This document shows positions 1 through 9,266 of a DNA stretch of 64,000 bases, piece after piece. Under the pieces are notes generated by a model. That model saw only the letters and a list, made by a program, of their open reading frames with translations, made no database searches and was not told where the DNA came from. Location of the stretch: assembly GCF_027706845.1 (NCBI RefSeq), contig NZ_JAQGCZ010000005.1, positions 124,001 to 188,000 of the forward strand. Reading direction: 5' to 3'. The position numbers and the translations under genes were made by a program. Source of the DNA: Mycolicibacterium sp. BiH015. Its GTDB lineage: Bacteria; Actinomycetota; Actinomycetes; Mycobacteriales; Mycobacteriaceae. Numbering within the stretch: the stretch's first letter is position 1; every line of letters begins with the position of its first letter.

Positions 1-156
1 GGTGTCCGGAGCACTGAACAACTGCACCTCCCCCGAATCCGTCACCTCGAACCACACCGGCCGCGGCTGTGGGGGAAGCGGTCCGGCGGCGGTGGACAGG
101 AAGCCGTAGAGGGGACGCCGGAGCAGCTCCAGATCGTCCTCGGTCAAACCGCTCAT
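1..156 (-). CDS. PPOX-class (pyridoxamine 5'-phosphate oxidase-like) protein, N-terminal fragment
   Basis: Only the first 52 codons lie in the window; the gene continues beyond position 1. The reading frame opens with ATG at 156-154 and runs without a stop to the edge. The start is MSGLTEDDLELLRRP, followed by a segment with PQPRPVWFEV. That pattern (a short helix, then proline-rich and VWFE) is typical of mycobacterial flavin/F420-binding PPOX proteins, in which the VWFE strand opens the split barrel. The ATG overlaps the stop of the upstream NmrA-like gene by 4 bp (ATGA), so the two are probably translationally coupled. The family call is inference from a short stretch; the existence of the coding frame is well supported by the overlap. 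Confidence 0.6.
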   Translation of the reverse strand, partial: MSGLTEDDLELLRRPLYGFLSTAAGPLPPQPRPVWFEVTDSGEVQLFSAPDT

Positions 157-989
157 CGCGCCCACGCTCCCGTGACCGCCACACGCAGCACGTAATCCTC
201 GAAGGTGCGCGCCGAGCGGCCAAGGACGCGGGCGACGTCCTCGGTGGTCTCGGAGATCAAACCGCTGCCCATCAAGACGAACATCTCGGCCACGTGCTCG
301 GCGCCACCGCGGTCGACTCCCTGCGCGACCAGCGCGTCGACGTACTCGTCGGGGGTGACGCGCCGATAGGACATCGACTGGCCGGAGGCACGGGAGATGA
401 GGGCCACAGCCTCCTCGAACGTGATGGATCGTGGCCCACTCAACTCATAGACGCATTCGATGTGCCGCTCTGGCTCGCAGAGAACATGCGCGGCGACGTC
501 GGCAACATCCTCAAGGTCGATGAACGGCTCACCGACATCTCCTGCGGGAAGAGCCAATTCGCCGGTCAGAAGCGGCGAGTGCCAGAGCTCTTCGTCGAAG
601 TTCTGCGCGAAGTTGTTCGGTCGTAGGATCGTCCACGGAAGGTCCGAAGCGCGTACCGCGTCCTCGGCATCGCGCATGTCGCGGCCGAAAGACGAATCAC
701 CCCAGTCATCGGCGCCTCGGCCGGAGAGTAGGACGAGGTGGCGCACGCCCGCCGCCGCCGCCTGCGCCGCGAACTCGTGAACCGGCCCGGGCACCGCCGG
801 AGGCACGACATACACGGCTGTCACACCCTGCAACACAGCGCTCCAGCCGTTCGGATCGTCCCAGTCGAACGGAACTTCACTGCGCCGCGAGACCGCGCGG
901 ACGGGCTGGCCAAGCAGCCGGAGCCGGGCCGCGACCCGTCTCCCGGACTTGCCACTCGCTCCCAGGACAAGAGTCGTCGAATCATCCAT
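153..989 (-). CDS. NmrA-like NAD(P)-binding reductase
   Basis: This 278-residue protein is an atypical short-chain dehydrogenase of the NmrA/NAD(P)H-azoreductase type. It opens with a Rossmann strand and the glycine motif GASGKSG at residues 10-16. A central segment (LRPNNFAQNF) and a family-like middle (GEPFIDLEDVADVAAHVL) match sugar-epimerase-like NmrA proteins, which bind NAD(P) but often lack a Tyr-x-x-x-Lys catalytic pair, as here. The substrate is unknown. It is transcribed away from the AraC regulator that starts 81 bp upstream, so AraC control is plausible. It is coupled by ATGA to the PPOX-type gene. I see no strong Shine-Dalgarno sequence before the ATG at 989. Confidence 0.8.
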   Translation of the reverse strand: MDDSTTLVLGASGKSGRRVAARLRLLGQPVRAVSRRSEVPFDWDDPNGWSAVLQGVTAVYVVPPAVPGPVHEFAAQAAAAGVRHLVLLSGRGADDWGDSSFGRDMRDAEDAVRASDLPWTILRPNNFAQNFDEELWHSPLLTGELALPAGDVGEPFIDLEDVADVAAHVLCEPERHIECVYELSGPRSITFEEAVALISRASGQSMSYRRVTPDEYVDALVAQGVDRGGAEHVAEMFVLMGSGLISETTEDVARVLGRSARTFEDYVLRVAVTGAWAR

Positions 990-1070
990 GATGTCCAGTC
1001 AACGCGCTTCTTTCGGACGAGTACATGGGTGAAGAGCCGAGAAACCTGTGTGATCGTCTAGCCTTGGGGC

Positions 1071-2003
1071 ATGGATGCGTTCGGTGACCTGTTCCGGGGT
1101 GTACGAGCGCATGGCTCGTTGTTCGGCAGCTCGCTCCTGACCCCGCCCTGGGCGCTGCACTTTGTGGACGGCGCACCGTTGACGCTGTGCGCGGTGCTCG
1201 GCGGCGCCGGGTGGATCGTTCCCGAGGACGGCGCGCCGCAGCACCTCGACTCGCACGACACCGTCCTGGTTCGCGGACCGGGTACCTTCACCTTCGTCGA
1301 CGACCTCGACACCGCGGCCGAGCCGATCGCCTGCGGCGAATTCTGCGCGGCACCCGAGTACGGCGGTACCCGCCACCGGCTTGGGTGGAGCGACGGCGGA
1401 AACAGCGATGACGCAACGACTTTGATCGTCGGCGCCTATCCCGTCCGCGGCGAGATCAGCCGCCGCCTCCTCGAGGCCCTACCGGTAGTATTGCACGTGG
1501 AGGCAGGCGAAACGGGCGACGCCGTCCTCGACCATCTTGCGGCCGAGGTCGCGATGGATGTACCTGGACAGCAGGTCGTGCTCGACCGGCTGCTGGACTG
1601 GATGCTGGTGTGCACCATCCGGGAGTGGTTCGACCGACCCGGCGGTGAACCGCCGGCGTGGTGGGCGGCTCAGCGGGATCCGGTGGTCGGCGACGCGCTG
1701 CGCCTCCTGCACGACGATCCCGCGGCGCCGTGGACGGTGAAAGCACTCGCCGAACGCATCGGGGTGTCCCGGTCCACGCTCGCGAAACGCTTCTCCGATC
1801 TGATGGCCGAGGCGCCGCTGACATACCTGACGCATTGGCGGATGGCGCTGGCGGTGGACCGACTGGTGGACGAACCGACGTCCTCGATCGCCGAGGTGGC
1901 GCGCTCGGTCGGCTACGCCGACCCGTTCGCGTTCAGTGCGGCCTTCAAACGGGTGCGCGGCATGAACCCGCGTGACTTTCGGCGCGCGGCACTGGGCGCA
2001 TGA
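1071..2003 (+). CDS. AraC-family transcriptional regulator with cupin sensor domain
   Basis: This is a 310-residue regulator. Residues about 5-190 form a cupin-type sensor (AraC-binding, cupin_6 style, with GPGTFTFVDD). Residues about 205-305 carry the two helix-turn-helix units of AraC/XylS proteins: TVKALAERIGVSRSTLAKRF, then SIAEVARSVGYADPFAF, ending in the family hallmark NPRDFRR. The ATG at 1071 follows a -10-like TAGCCT at 1059-1064 by only 6 bases and has no clear Shine-Dalgarno, so the mRNA may be leaderless, as is common in mycobacteria. It faces away from the NmrA-like gene. Its ligand cannot be read from the sequence. Confidence 0.88.
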   Translation: MDAFGDLFRGVRAHGSLFGSSLLTPPWALHFVDGAPLTLCAVLGGAGWIVPEDGAPQHLDSHDTVLVRGPGTFTFVDDLDTAAEPIACGEFCAAPEYGGTRHRLGWSDGGNSDDATTLIVGAYPVRGEISRRLLEALPVVLHVEAGETGDAVLDHLAAEVAMDVPGQQVVLDRLLDWMLVCTIREWFDRPGGEPPAWWAAQRDPVVGDALRLLHDDPAAPWTVKALAERIGVSRSTLAKRFSDLMAEAPLTYLTHWRMALAVDRLVDEPTSSIAEVARSVGYADPFAFSAAFKRVRGMNPRDFRRAALGA

Positions 2004-2032
2004 GTCGCGCCGACATGCCCCCGCGCCTGCGC

Positions 2033-2443
2033 TCAATCTAGGATCGCTGTCGCTTCGACCTCGACAAGGACGTCAGGCTCGAACAGATAGTCCACTCCGA
2101 TCAGGGAGGCCGGGGGCATCGGTGTCGGCAGCCCGATCTCGGCGGCGACCTGCTCTACTCCCGCCATGAACGAGCCGATCTTCTCCGGTGCCCATTGTGT
2201 GACGTAGAACGTCAATCGGACGACATCACCGAATGTCGCCCCGGCCGCGGTGAGCCCGACTGCGACATTGCGCAACGCATGCTCGACCTGGCCGGCCAGA
2301 TCTCCAACGGCGATTGGTGTTCCGTCCGCCTTTCGGGCGATCTGACCGCTGACGTGCACGTGGCGGGTGCCGGTGCCGACGGCGACATGGTGGTACGGAA
2401 CGGGCTGCATCAGACCTTCGGGCGACAAATACCGGACAGACAT
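2033..2443 (-). CDS. RidA/YjgF-family protein lacking the canonical arginine
   Basis: This is a 136-residue single-domain RidA (YjgF/YER057c/UK114) protein. The start at 2443 is chosen over an upstream in-frame start because AGGAG sits 6-7 bases before it and MSVRYLSPEGL fits the family N terminus. The C-terminal strand FEPDVLVEVEATAIL is diagnostic. In archetypal RidA enamine deaminases the segment before it reads PAR, with an Arg that binds the substrate carboxylate. Here the matching place reads PPASLIGV, so the arginine is absent. This member may therefore not be a 2-aminoacrylate deaminase and could belong to one of the divergent subfamilies linked to catabolic genes. Confidence 0.85.
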   Translation of the reverse strand: MSVRYLSPEGLMQPVPYHHVAVGTGTRHVHVSGQIARKADGTPIAVGDLAGQVEHALRNVAVGLTAAGATFGDVVRLTFYVTQWAPEKIGSFMAGVEQVAAEIGLPTPMPPASLIGVDYLFEPDVLVEVEATAILD

Positions 2444-2500
2444 GGGCGCTCCTTGTAGGTGTTGCCAGGGATGGTGTACCAAACCTTCAGCGCGTCGGCG

Positions 2501-2983
2501 TCAGGCCGCCGAGTTCGGCCATTCTGCTCGCCGCCCGAGAACGGGCTGGCGGCGCCGTCCGTGGCCCCACCCGGCATCCCACGGCCACCGACCCCTGTCA
2601 TCAGCCCACACCAGCTGTAGAGCGCGGATGTTAGGGCCATACATGCCGACGGCGAACTTCAAGTGCACATCGGGATGTTCGACTGCGACGACCTCGATGA
2701 GAAACCGATCCTCGTAGTCGATGTGCACTGCCGGCGCCAACACCGTGCCCTCGTCCACGATCATGTGTCCGATGGAGTTGAGCACGCGACAAGCGACGTC
2801 GGCCGCGAGACCGGTAATCATCAATTCCGGCAGACCCCGGTCATGGAGACCGATGGTGTACGCGAATGGCCTCTTGTCACTTTCGACGTATTGCACAACC
2901 CAGCCGTGGTCGCGGATGGTGGCACGGAGTTCCTGCAAGTAATCCTCGGTTGTGCCGTTCGGATTGTCACATTGCCAGCACAT
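2501..2983 (-). CDS. DUF4262 domain protein
   Basis: This 160-residue protein belongs to the DUF4262 family, whose function is unknown. It starts MCWQCDNPNGTTEDYL, with AAGGGAG about 6 bases upstream of the ATG at 2983. Family signatures include DHGWVVQYVES, AYTIGLHDRGLPELMITGL (residues about 40-60) and the C-terminal DVHLKFAVGMYGPNIRALQLVWAD. The two N-terminal cysteines (CWQC) could bind a metal or act in redox chemistry, but that is speculation. The frame stays open upstream to 3232; that part looks like a remnant of another gene and is listed separately. There is no clear operon partner. Confidence 0.82.
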   Translation of the reverse strand: MCWQCDNPNGTTEDYLQELRATIRDHGWVVQYVESDKRPFAYTIGLHDRGLPELMITGLAADVACRVLNSIGHMIVDEGTVLAPAVHIDYEDRFLIEVVAVEHPDVHLKFAVGMYGPNIRALQLVWADDRGRWPWDAGWGHGRRRQPVLGRRAEWPNSAA

Positions 2984-3037
2984 TGCGGCTCCCTTCGTAT
3001 TGACGTCAGCATGCGCGCTGGGTCTGACATTTGATGT

Positions 3038-3232
3038 CGGTTCGAAGTCGATCGATAATGCGGCAATCGTGTCGCGCTGCGGACCGGCCGACGCCGCGGT
3101 CACCGCGAGATCGACTGCGCCACTGTCCACGTGGTCAGCTATCTGAGCTGCCAGAACGTCCTCGACCTTGACCAAGATATCTGGGAAGCGCCCGCGGAGC
3201 CGGCTCTGGACAGTCATGGCGAGACAATGAGC
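3038..3232 (-). pseudogene. Remnant of a LysR-type regulator effector domain
   Basis: Upstream of, and in the same frame as, the DUF4262 gene there is a short stretch that resembles the first effector strand and helix of LysR regulators: RGRFPDILVKVEDV, then IADHVDSGAVDLAV. LysR proteins typically show a pattern of the type RFPDIxVxV followed by LxxGxVDLAV. There is no helix-turn-helix domain upstream (a TGA precedes it at about 3235) and no continuation of the domain downstream, so if the match is real it is a decayed fragment. The rest of 2984-3334 holds no other gene that I can support. Confidence 0.42.
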
Positions 3233-3334
3233 TCACACCTGCTGAGCATGCGTGCCCCCGTCCCGACGCGTGGCCGCGACAACGACCGCTCAATCGATTA
3301 GAGAGGGGCGCGGCTGCCCGTAGTGCTCAGCCGA

Positions 3335-4345
3335 TCAGCTGTGTGACACCGCGACGACGACCTTGTCGCCGCGTCGCTCCGACGCCGCGACAAATGCCTT
3401 GGCGGCGTCGGTCAGCGCATAGCGGTCGGTCACCAGAGCGTCGAGGTCTATCCCGTTGCACGCCATCGCGATCGCGCCGGGATAGGTGTCGAGCATGCGG
3501 CGCACCATCGCAAACGTCAGGCCCTTGCGGCGCGCGTCGGCGGCCGGAAAGGACGACGCGTCCTCGGAAGGGATGCCCGCGAGCGCCACCCGGGCGCCCG
3601 GCCGGCTGGCGGCGACAGCAGTACCGATGGCCGAGTCGGTGCCGGCCACCTCGATGACGACGTCGACGCCCCGGCCGTCGGTCGCATCGAGCACCGCGTC
3701 GGCTCCGTCGGCGGACGACCACACCGCGTCGGCTCCGGCGCCCAGGGCCGAGAGCCTTCGGTGCACCAGCGGCTCGACGGCGAACACTCTGGCAGCACCC
3801 TGCTTGCGCGCCACCTGCACCACCAGCTGACCGATCGGACCCGCGCCGATCACCAGCACATCGGCGCCTGGCCGTAGGTGGCTGATGCGCACCGCGTGGA
3901 TCGCGACCCCCAGCGGTTCCAGCAGCGCGCCCGCATCGTCGCTCAGCTCGTCGGGCAGCGGATGCAGTAGCCGGTCAGGCCACAGCAGGTACTCCTGCAG
4001 CGCACCGTCCACGGCCCCATGTCCGGCGAACTGCACTGTGGGACAAAGGTTGTGCTGGCCTGCCAGACACAATTCGCAATTCTGGCACGGGATCGCGGGA
4101 TCCACCGCGACGCGGCGTCCGGCATACGGCCCGGTCACCGCGACGGCGGCGAACTCGTGCCCCGGCACCACGGGATACTCGATCCGGTTCTCGCCGATGC
4201 CGCCGTCGACAAACCAGTGCAGGTCGGAGCCGCAGATTCCGACGGAGGTCACCCGCAGCAAGGACCACCCCGGCGCCGGTGCACCCGGTTCCGGCTCGGT
4301 GCCAACGCGCAGATCCCCGATGCCGTGCAGCCGTGCCGCTTTCAT
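3335..4345 (-). CDS. Zinc-dependent medium-chain dehydrogenase (L-idonate/sorbitol dehydrogenase type)
   Basis: This 336-residue MDR-superfamily alcohol dehydrogenase ends the minus-strand arabinose operon. The start MKAARLHG at 4345 is 16 bases after the araA stop. It has the catalytic zinc site (Cys38 in GICGSD, His63-Glu64 in PGHEF), the four structural-zinc cysteines (87, 90, 93 and 101, in CQNCELC...C), and the NAD(P)-binding GAGPIG at 167-172. The sequence is closest in feel to L-idonate 5-dehydrogenase and polyol dehydrogenases (GSDLHWFVDGGIGENRI). Its position suggests oxidation of a sugar or sugar alcohol related to arabinose or galactose; the exact substrate is inference. Confidence 0.86.
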   Translation of the reverse strand: MKAARLHGIGDLRVGTEPEPGAPAPGWSLLRVTSVGICGSDLHWFVDGGIGENRIEYPVVPGHEFAAVAVTGPYAGRRVAVDPAIPCQNCELCLAGQHNLCPTVQFAGHGAVDGALQEYLLWPDRLLHPLPDELSDDAGALLEPLGVAIHAVRISHLRPGADVLVIGAGPIGQLVVQVARKQGAARVFAVEPLVHRRLSALGAGADAVWSSADGADAVLDATDGRGVDVVIEVAGTDSAIGTAVAASRPGARVALAGIPSEDASSFPAADARRKGLTFAMVRRMLDTYPGAIAMACNGIDLDALVTDRYALTDAAKAFVAASERRGDKVVVAVSHS

Positions 4346-4361
4346 CGCCGTGCGTCTCCGC

Positions 4362-5873
4362 TCACAGCCCGGCCGCGACATGGTGGTACACGTCGTTCCA
4401 CCTGATCTCATGGGCGAACTTGCGGGTCGTGGTGTCGGCGTCGATCACGAGTAACTCGGTCTCCGTCATCGCGGCGAAGTCGTCGATCGTCTCGGTGCCG
4501 AGTGCGGTCGTGAGCACCGTGTGGTGCGGCGCACCGGCCATCAGCCACGCCTCCGCCGAGGTCGACCACGAGGGCAGCGGCTCCCACACGGCGCAGGCCA
4601 CCGGTAGGTTGGGGAGGTCGGCCGTCGGCTCCACAACGCGAACTTCGTTGGCCACCAAACGGAACCGGCTTCCCATGTCACAGATTCCGACGACGACCGC
4701 GTCGGCGGGTGCGGCCGTGAACCGCAGCCGCACCGGATCGTCGCGACCGCCGATGGACAGCGGATGCACCTCCAGCGTCGGGGTGCCCGCCGCGATGGTC
4801 GGGCACACCTCCAGCATGTGCGCACCCAGGATGCGCTCACGGCCCGGTGTCAGGTCGTAGGTGTAGTCCTCCATGAACGACGTGCCGCCGGGCAGACCCT
4901 CGGCCATCACCTTGATGGCGCGCAGCATCATCGCTGTCTTCCAATCGCCTTCACCACCGAATCCGTAACCGTCGGCCATCAGCCGCTGCACCGCCAGCCC
5001 GGGCAGCTGGCGCAGCCCACCGAGGTCCTCGAAATTCGTGGTGAACGCGCCGAAGCCACCCTGCTGCAGAAACTTTCGCAGACCCAGTTCGATCTGAGCA
5101 CCATGGCGCAGCGATGCATGCCTGTCGCCACCGGGCCGCAGTTCGTCGGCCAGCCGGTAGGTGTGTTCGTACTCGCGGACCAGTTTGTCGACATCTGCGG
5201 AATTGACGCGGTCCACGACGTTCACCAGATCGTTGACGCCGTACGTGTTGACCGATACCCCGAAGTGCGCCTCGGCCTCGACCTTGTCCCCCTCGGTGAC
5301 GGCCACCCCGCGCATGTTGTCCCCGAAGCGCGCCACCTTGAGCGTGGACAGCTCGGCGTTGCCGAGGGCGGCCCGGACCCACGAGCCGATCCGGCGCCGG
5401 GTGTCGCCGTGATCGACATGGCCTGCGATCGTCTTGCGTGGATGGGAAAGCCGGCTCTGGATGTACCCGAACTCCCGGTCGCCGTGCGCGGCCTGATTCA
5501 GGTTCATGAAGTCCATGTCGATGGTGCCCCAGGGCAATTCGACACCGAACTGGGTGTGCAGATGCAACAGGGGCTTGCGCAGCGCCTTGAGCCCTCGGAT
5601 CCACATCTTCGCCGGGGAGAACGTGTGCATCCACGCGATGACGCCGATGCACTCGTCCGTGCTGTTGGCCTCGGCGAACACCCTGGCAATCTGCTCCGTG
5701 TCGGTGACCACCGGAAGCCACCGCACCTCGACGGGTACCTCGCTGCTCGCGTCGAGTCGCTCGGCGATCTGCCGCGATTGGTCGGTGACCTGATCGAGAA
5801 TCTCCGGACCGTACAGGTGCTGACTGCCCGTGACCAGCCACACCTGACTGGTGGCGAGCGCGGGCGCGGTCAT
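4362..5873 (-). CDS. araA: L-arabinose isomerase
   Basis: AraA converts L-arabinose to L-ribulose in the cytoplasm. At 503 residues it matches the usual length of about 500. It opens with [16 protein letters not shown]. It has all four metal/catalytic signatures of the Escherichia coli enzyme: [13 protein letters not shown] (Glu), [10 protein letters not shown] (Glu), [10 protein letters not shown] (His) and APHHTVL (His). The ATG overlaps the araD stop by 4 bp (5870-5873), so translation is coupled. It is the third step gene in the order araB-araD-araA. Nothing looks truncated. Confidence 0.97.
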   Translation of the reverse strand: MTAPALATSQVWLVTGSQHLYGPEILDQVTDQSRQIAERLDASSEVPVEVRWLPVVTDTEQIARVFAEANSTDECIGVIAWMHTFSPAKMWIRGLKALRKPLLHLHTQFGVELPWGTIDMDFMNLNQAAHGDREFGYIQSRLSHPRKTIAGHVDHGDTRRRIGSWVRAALGNAELSTLKVARFGDNMRGVAVTEGDKVEAEAHFGVSVNTYGVNDLVNVVDRVNSADVDKLVREYEHTYRLADELRPGGDRHASLRHGAQIELGLRKFLQQGGFGAFTTNFEDLGGLRQLPGLAVQRLMADGYGFGGEGDWKTAMMLRAIKVMAEGLPGGTSFMEDYTYDLTPGRERILGAHMLEVCPTIAAGTPTLEVHPLSIGGRDDPVRLRFTAAPADAVVVGICDMGSRFRLVANEVRVVEPTADLPNLPVACAVWEPLPSWSTSAEAWLMAGAPHHTVLTTALGTETIDDFAAMTETELLVIDADTTTRKFAHEIRWNDVYHHVAAGL

Positions 5874-6577
5874 CGTGTCTCCTCGGGGGTTTCTGAACGG
5901 CCGACCTGGCCGTACACGTTCTGATAGCGCTCGAAGAGCGCGGTGACGTCGGCATCGGCCAGCGGCGACGCCGACCCGAGCTGGCGGCTGATGTGGACCG
6001 TGCGGGCCACGTCCTCGACCATAACGGCGGCCTTGACGGCGTCCCGGGCGGTGCGGCCAATGGTGAACGGTCCGTGGCTCCGCATCAGCACCGCAGGAGA
6101 TCTGCTGTGCCGCAACGTCTCCACGATGCCCCGACCGATGGAGTCGTCGCCGATGAGCGCGAAAGGGCCGACGGGGACTTCTCCGCCGAATTCATCGGCG
6201 ATCATGGTCAGCACGCAGGGTATCGGCTCACCGCGGGCAGCCCACGCGGTGGCATAGGTGGAATGCGTGTGCACCACCCCACCGACGTGGGGCATATGCC
6301 GGTAGACGTAGGCGTGGGCTGCGGTGTCCGAGGACGGGTTCAGCGCGCCGTCGACCAGGTTACCGTACAGGTCGCATACGACCATGTCGGCGGCGGTCAG
6401 CGAATCGTAGTCGGCGCCTGATGGTTTGATCACCATCAGATCGCGGCCGGGCACCCGGGCCGAGACGTTGCCCGCCGTCCAGATGACCAGTTCGTACCGG
6501 GTGAGGTGCGTGTGCAACTCGCAGACCTGCTCGCGCAGGTCGGCAATGACGCGGTCGACGTCGGAGGTGATCGTCAT
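5870..6577 (-). CDS. araD: L-ribulose-5-phosphate 4-epimerase
   Basis: This 235-residue class II aldolase-fold enzyme converts L-ribulose 5-phosphate to D-xylulose 5-phosphate, feeding the pentose phosphate pathway. Family motifs visible are [11 protein letters not shown] (phosphate loop), [10 protein letters not shown], the zinc ligands [11 protein letters not shown] and RSHGPFTIG, and a catalytic Asp/Tyr region near the C terminus (RYQNVYGQ). It overlaps araB upstream (6574-6577) and araA downstream (5870-5873) by ATGA. Fuculose aldolase has the same fold, but the araBDA context and the C-terminal motif favour AraD. Confidence 0.95.
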   Translation of the reverse strand: MTITSDVDRVIADLREQVCELHTHLTRYELVIWTAGNVSARVPGRDLMVIKPSGADYDSLTAADMVVCDLYGNLVDGALNPSSDTAAHAYVYRHMPHVGGVVHTHSTYATAWAARGEPIPCVLTMIADEFGGEVPVGPFALIGDDSIGRGIVETLRHSRSPAVLMRSHGPFTIGRTARDAVKAAVMVEDVARTVHISRQLGSASPLADADVTALFERYQNVYGQVGRSETPEETR

Positions 6578-8241
6578 GCTGTGGCTCCCAGCGTCTCTCG
6601 GGCTCCGATGCGCCGCAGACGGCGCATCATCTCGTTACCGCGGCCGAACCATTCGTAGGCCGCGACGTACTCGCGGTAGAGCCTGTTGTAGGCGTCAGCA
6701 TTCTCGGGGATCGGCTCGTAGGCGTTGCGGGTCCGGCGACCCATCTGAGCCGCAGCGGCGGGAACGTTGTCGAAAACGCCTGCGGCCGTGGCAGCGTGGA
6801 TTGCCGAGCCCAGTGCGGGCGCTTGTGCCGACGGCACCGTCGACAGTGGTAGCCCGACGGCGTCGGCGTAGATCTGCATCAACAGCCGGTTCTTCAGAAG
6901 TCCGCCCGCCACGACCAATTCGGTGACCGGCACACCGCTGGCCAGAAACGTCTCCACGATCATCCTGGTGCCGAATGCGGTGGCCTCCAGCAGCGCGCGG
7001 TACATGTCGACGCAGGTGGTCTGCAGCGTCTGACCGATCATCACCCCGGACAGCTCGTGATCGACGAGGACCGATCGGTTGCCGCTGTGCCAGTCCAGCG
7101 CGACGAGGCCGTGTTCACCGACGCGCTGCTGGCTCGCCAATTCGGTGAGATAGGTGTGCAGGGATTGCCCGCGCCTGCGCGCCTCGACGTGATAGCTCTC
7201 GGGAACGCAGTTGTCCACGAACCAGCCGAAGATGTCGCCGACCCCGGACTGGCCGGCCTCGTATCCCCAACTGCCCTCGGAGATTCCGTCCCGAACAACG
7301 CCACACATGCCGGGCACATCTCGTAGGACATCGGAGTTCATCACGTGACAGGTGGAGGTTCCCATGATGGCGACCAGGCATCCGGGCTCCAGCGCGTCGG
7401 CCGCGGCTACGGTGACGTGCGCGTCGACATTGCCCACCGCGACGGCGATGCCCTCCGGCAGGCCGGTCCAGCGGGCGGCTTTGGCGGTGAGCCCGCCCGC
7501 CCGCTGCCCGAGGCGACCGATCTGGTGATCCAGCTTCTCGGTGACGAAGTCCGCGAATTCGGGCCGGACTTCGCCGAGGAATTCCCGTGACGGGTAGCGG
7601 CCGTCCTGCCGAATGCCCTTGTATCCGGCACTGCACGCGTTGCGTACGTAGGTTCCCGTGAGCCGCCACACGATCCAGTCCGCGGCCTCGACGAAGCGGT
7701 CCATCGCCGCGTACACCTCGGGATCCTCTTCGAGGATCTCCAGGGCCTTCGCGAACTCCCACTCACTGGAGATCAGTCCGCCATAGCGGGGCAGCCAGCT
7801 CTCCCCCCGTCGGGCCGCGACGGCATTGATGCGGTCGGCCTGCGGTTGCGGGGAATGGTGGCGCCAAAGCTTGGCGTACGCGTGTGGTCGCTCGGCAAAG
7901 CCGTCGAGTTCGCACAGCGGGGTTCCGTCGCCGCGGACCGGCACCATGGTGCAGGCGGTGAAGTCGGTGCCGATGCCGACGACGTCTAGGGGGTCGATAC
8001 CCGCCTTCGCGACGGCCTCGGGCACGGCAGTGCGCAGGACGTCGACGTAGTCGGACGGCACCTGCAGTGCCCACTGCGAGGGAAGTCGAATCTGGCTGCC
8101 GGGCAGGGTTTCGGTGACCACGGCGTGGGTGTAGACGTGCTCGGCACTGGCCATCTCGGCACCGTCGCTGACGCGGACTACCAGCGCCCGTCCGGACAGT
8201 GTGCCGAAATCCACACCGACCGCATATTTTTCGTTCTTCAT
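6574..8241 (-). CDS. araB: L-ribulokinase
   Basis: AraB phosphorylates L-ribulose to L-ribulose 5-phosphate. The 555-residue length is typical of the ribulokinase branch of FGGY kinases. The N-terminal ATPase motif is VGVDFGTLSGRALVV. The ribulokinase-specific segment IGTDFTACTMVPV and the C-terminal ATP-binding VVAGGLLKNRLLMQIYADAVG are both intact, and IMGTSTCHVM marks the hinge. It overlaps the LacI gene upstream by 4 bp (8238-8241) and araD downstream by 4 bp, so it is part of one tightly coupled transcript. Confidence 0.96.
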   Translation of the reverse strand: MKNEKYAVGVDFGTLSGRALVVRVSDGAEMASAEHVYTHAVVTETLPGSQIRLPSQWALQVPSDYVDVLRTAVPEAVAKAGIDPLDVVGIGTDFTACTMVPVRGDGTPLCELDGFAERPHAYAKLWRHHSPQPQADRINAVAARRGESWLPRYGGLISSEWEFAKALEILEEDPEVYAAMDRFVEAADWIVWRLTGTYVRNACSAGYKGIRQDGRYPSREFLGEVRPEFADFVTEKLDHQIGRLGQRAGGLTAKAARWTGLPEGIAVAVGNVDAHVTVAAADALEPGCLVAIMGTSTCHVMNSDVLRDVPGMCGVVRDGISEGSWGYEAGQSGVGDIFGWFVDNCVPESYHVEARRRGQSLHTYLTELASQQRVGEHGLVALDWHSGNRSVLVDHELSGVMIGQTLQTTCVDMYRALLEATAFGTRMIVETFLASGVPVTELVVAGGLLKNRLLMQIYADAVGLPLSTVPSAQAPALGSAIHAATAAGVFDNVPAAAAQMGRRTRNAYEPIPENADAYNRLYREYVAAYEWFGRGNEMMRRLRRIGARETLGATA

Positions 8242-9266
8242 GACGCCTCCTGTGGCGGGGCCGTACTGGCACGGATGATCAGTTCCGGGACGAGGAGGGG
8301 CACACTGGACGGCGCGCCTTCCAACGTCTTGGTCACCAGGTCGATGGCCCGCTGACCGAGGACCCGGAAGTCCTGTCTGACGGTCGTGAGCGCCGGGTTG
8401 AGATAGCCGGATTCGGGGATGTCGTCGAACCCGACGACGCTGACGTCCTCGGGCACCCGCACGCCCGCCTCCGCGAATGCGTGCATCAATCCGATCGACA
8501 TCTGATCATTGGCGACGAATACCGCTGTACTGCGCGCATTTTGGACCAGTTCACGGCCGATCCGGTAGCCGCTCTGCGGGGTCCAGTCGCCTTCCCAGAG
8601 CTCCCCTGCGACCAGGCCCGCCGAGCGCATCGTCTCCTCGTAGCCGGTGCGACGGCCCTTGGCCTCGGTGTAGGTCAGGGGGCCCGCCACGTGGTCGATC
8701 GAGCGGTGCCCCAGGTCCAGGAGATGCTGGGTGGCTTGCCGCGCACCCTCGATCTGGTCGACGCCGACCGTCAACCCGCGGCCGGAGAGATCGCCCTCGA
8801 CCACGATCAGCGGCACACCGGCACTCGTCGCGTGCACGACCGCGAGCGCATCCTCCTTGCCGACGATCATCACGATGGCCTCGACGGACTGGCGGACGAG
8901 ATGGTCGAGGGCGCTGTGGAGTTCCTCGACGGTCACCTCGGCGAGCGGAACGAGGCTGGAGAAGTAGCCGGCTGATCGTGCGGCCTCGAGTACGGAGCGC
9001 TGGATGCTCGCCGGTCCGTAGAGCCCACTATTGGACCCCACGACGCCGATGATCCCGGAGCGCCGCGTCACCAGTGCCCGCGCCGCGGTGTTGGGCCGGT
9101 AACCGAGCTCCTGGATGGCTTCCTCGACACGGGCCTTCGTGGCGGGCCGAATGTTGGCCGACCCGTTGATGACTCGCGAAACGGTCTGGTGACTGACTCC
9201 CGCCAGCCGCGCGACGTCGGCCATCACCGGTTTCGCCGTCGAGGATGTGTTCGATTGGGGGCTCAT
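8238..9266 (-). CDS. LacI-family regulator of the arabinose/galactose operons
   Basis: This is a 342-residue LacI/GalR repressor. The DNA-binding domain is at residues about 15-65 (MADVARLAGVSHQTVSRVI, then the hinge helix RPNTAARALVTRRSG). The remainder is a periplasmic-binding-protein-like sensor ending STVRQDF and GQRAIDLV. The start ATG at 9266 overlaps the stop of the YjfF-like permease by 4 bp. It lies inside the operon it probably controls, between transporter and catabolic genes. Three TGTTARCGCTCACA boxes in the divergent promoter region are the expected kind of LacI target. The inducer is probably arabinose, galactose or a derivative; that is inference. Confidence 0.93.
   Translation of the reverse strand: MSPQSNTSSTAKPVMADVARLAGVSHQTVSRVINGSANIRPATKARVEEAIQELGYRPNTAARALVTRRSGIIGVVGSNSGLYGPASIQRSVLEAARSAGYFSSLVPLAEVTVEELHSALDHLVRQSVEAIVMIVGKEDALAVVHATSAGVPLIVVEGDLSGRGLTVGVDQIEGARQATQHLLDLGHRSIDHVAGPLTYTEAKGRRTGYEETMRSAGLVAGELWEGDWTPQSGYRIGRELVQNARSTAVFVANDQMSIGLMHAFAEAGVRVPEDVSVVGFDDIPESGYLNPALTTVRQDFRVLGQRAIDLVTKTLEGAPSSVPLLVPELIIRASTAPPQEAS

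Noticed and set aside
4764..5924. Long plus-strand frame antisense to araA
   Set aside because: The minus strand encodes a complete AraA with all catalytic residues; the opposite frame has no motifs or ribosome site.
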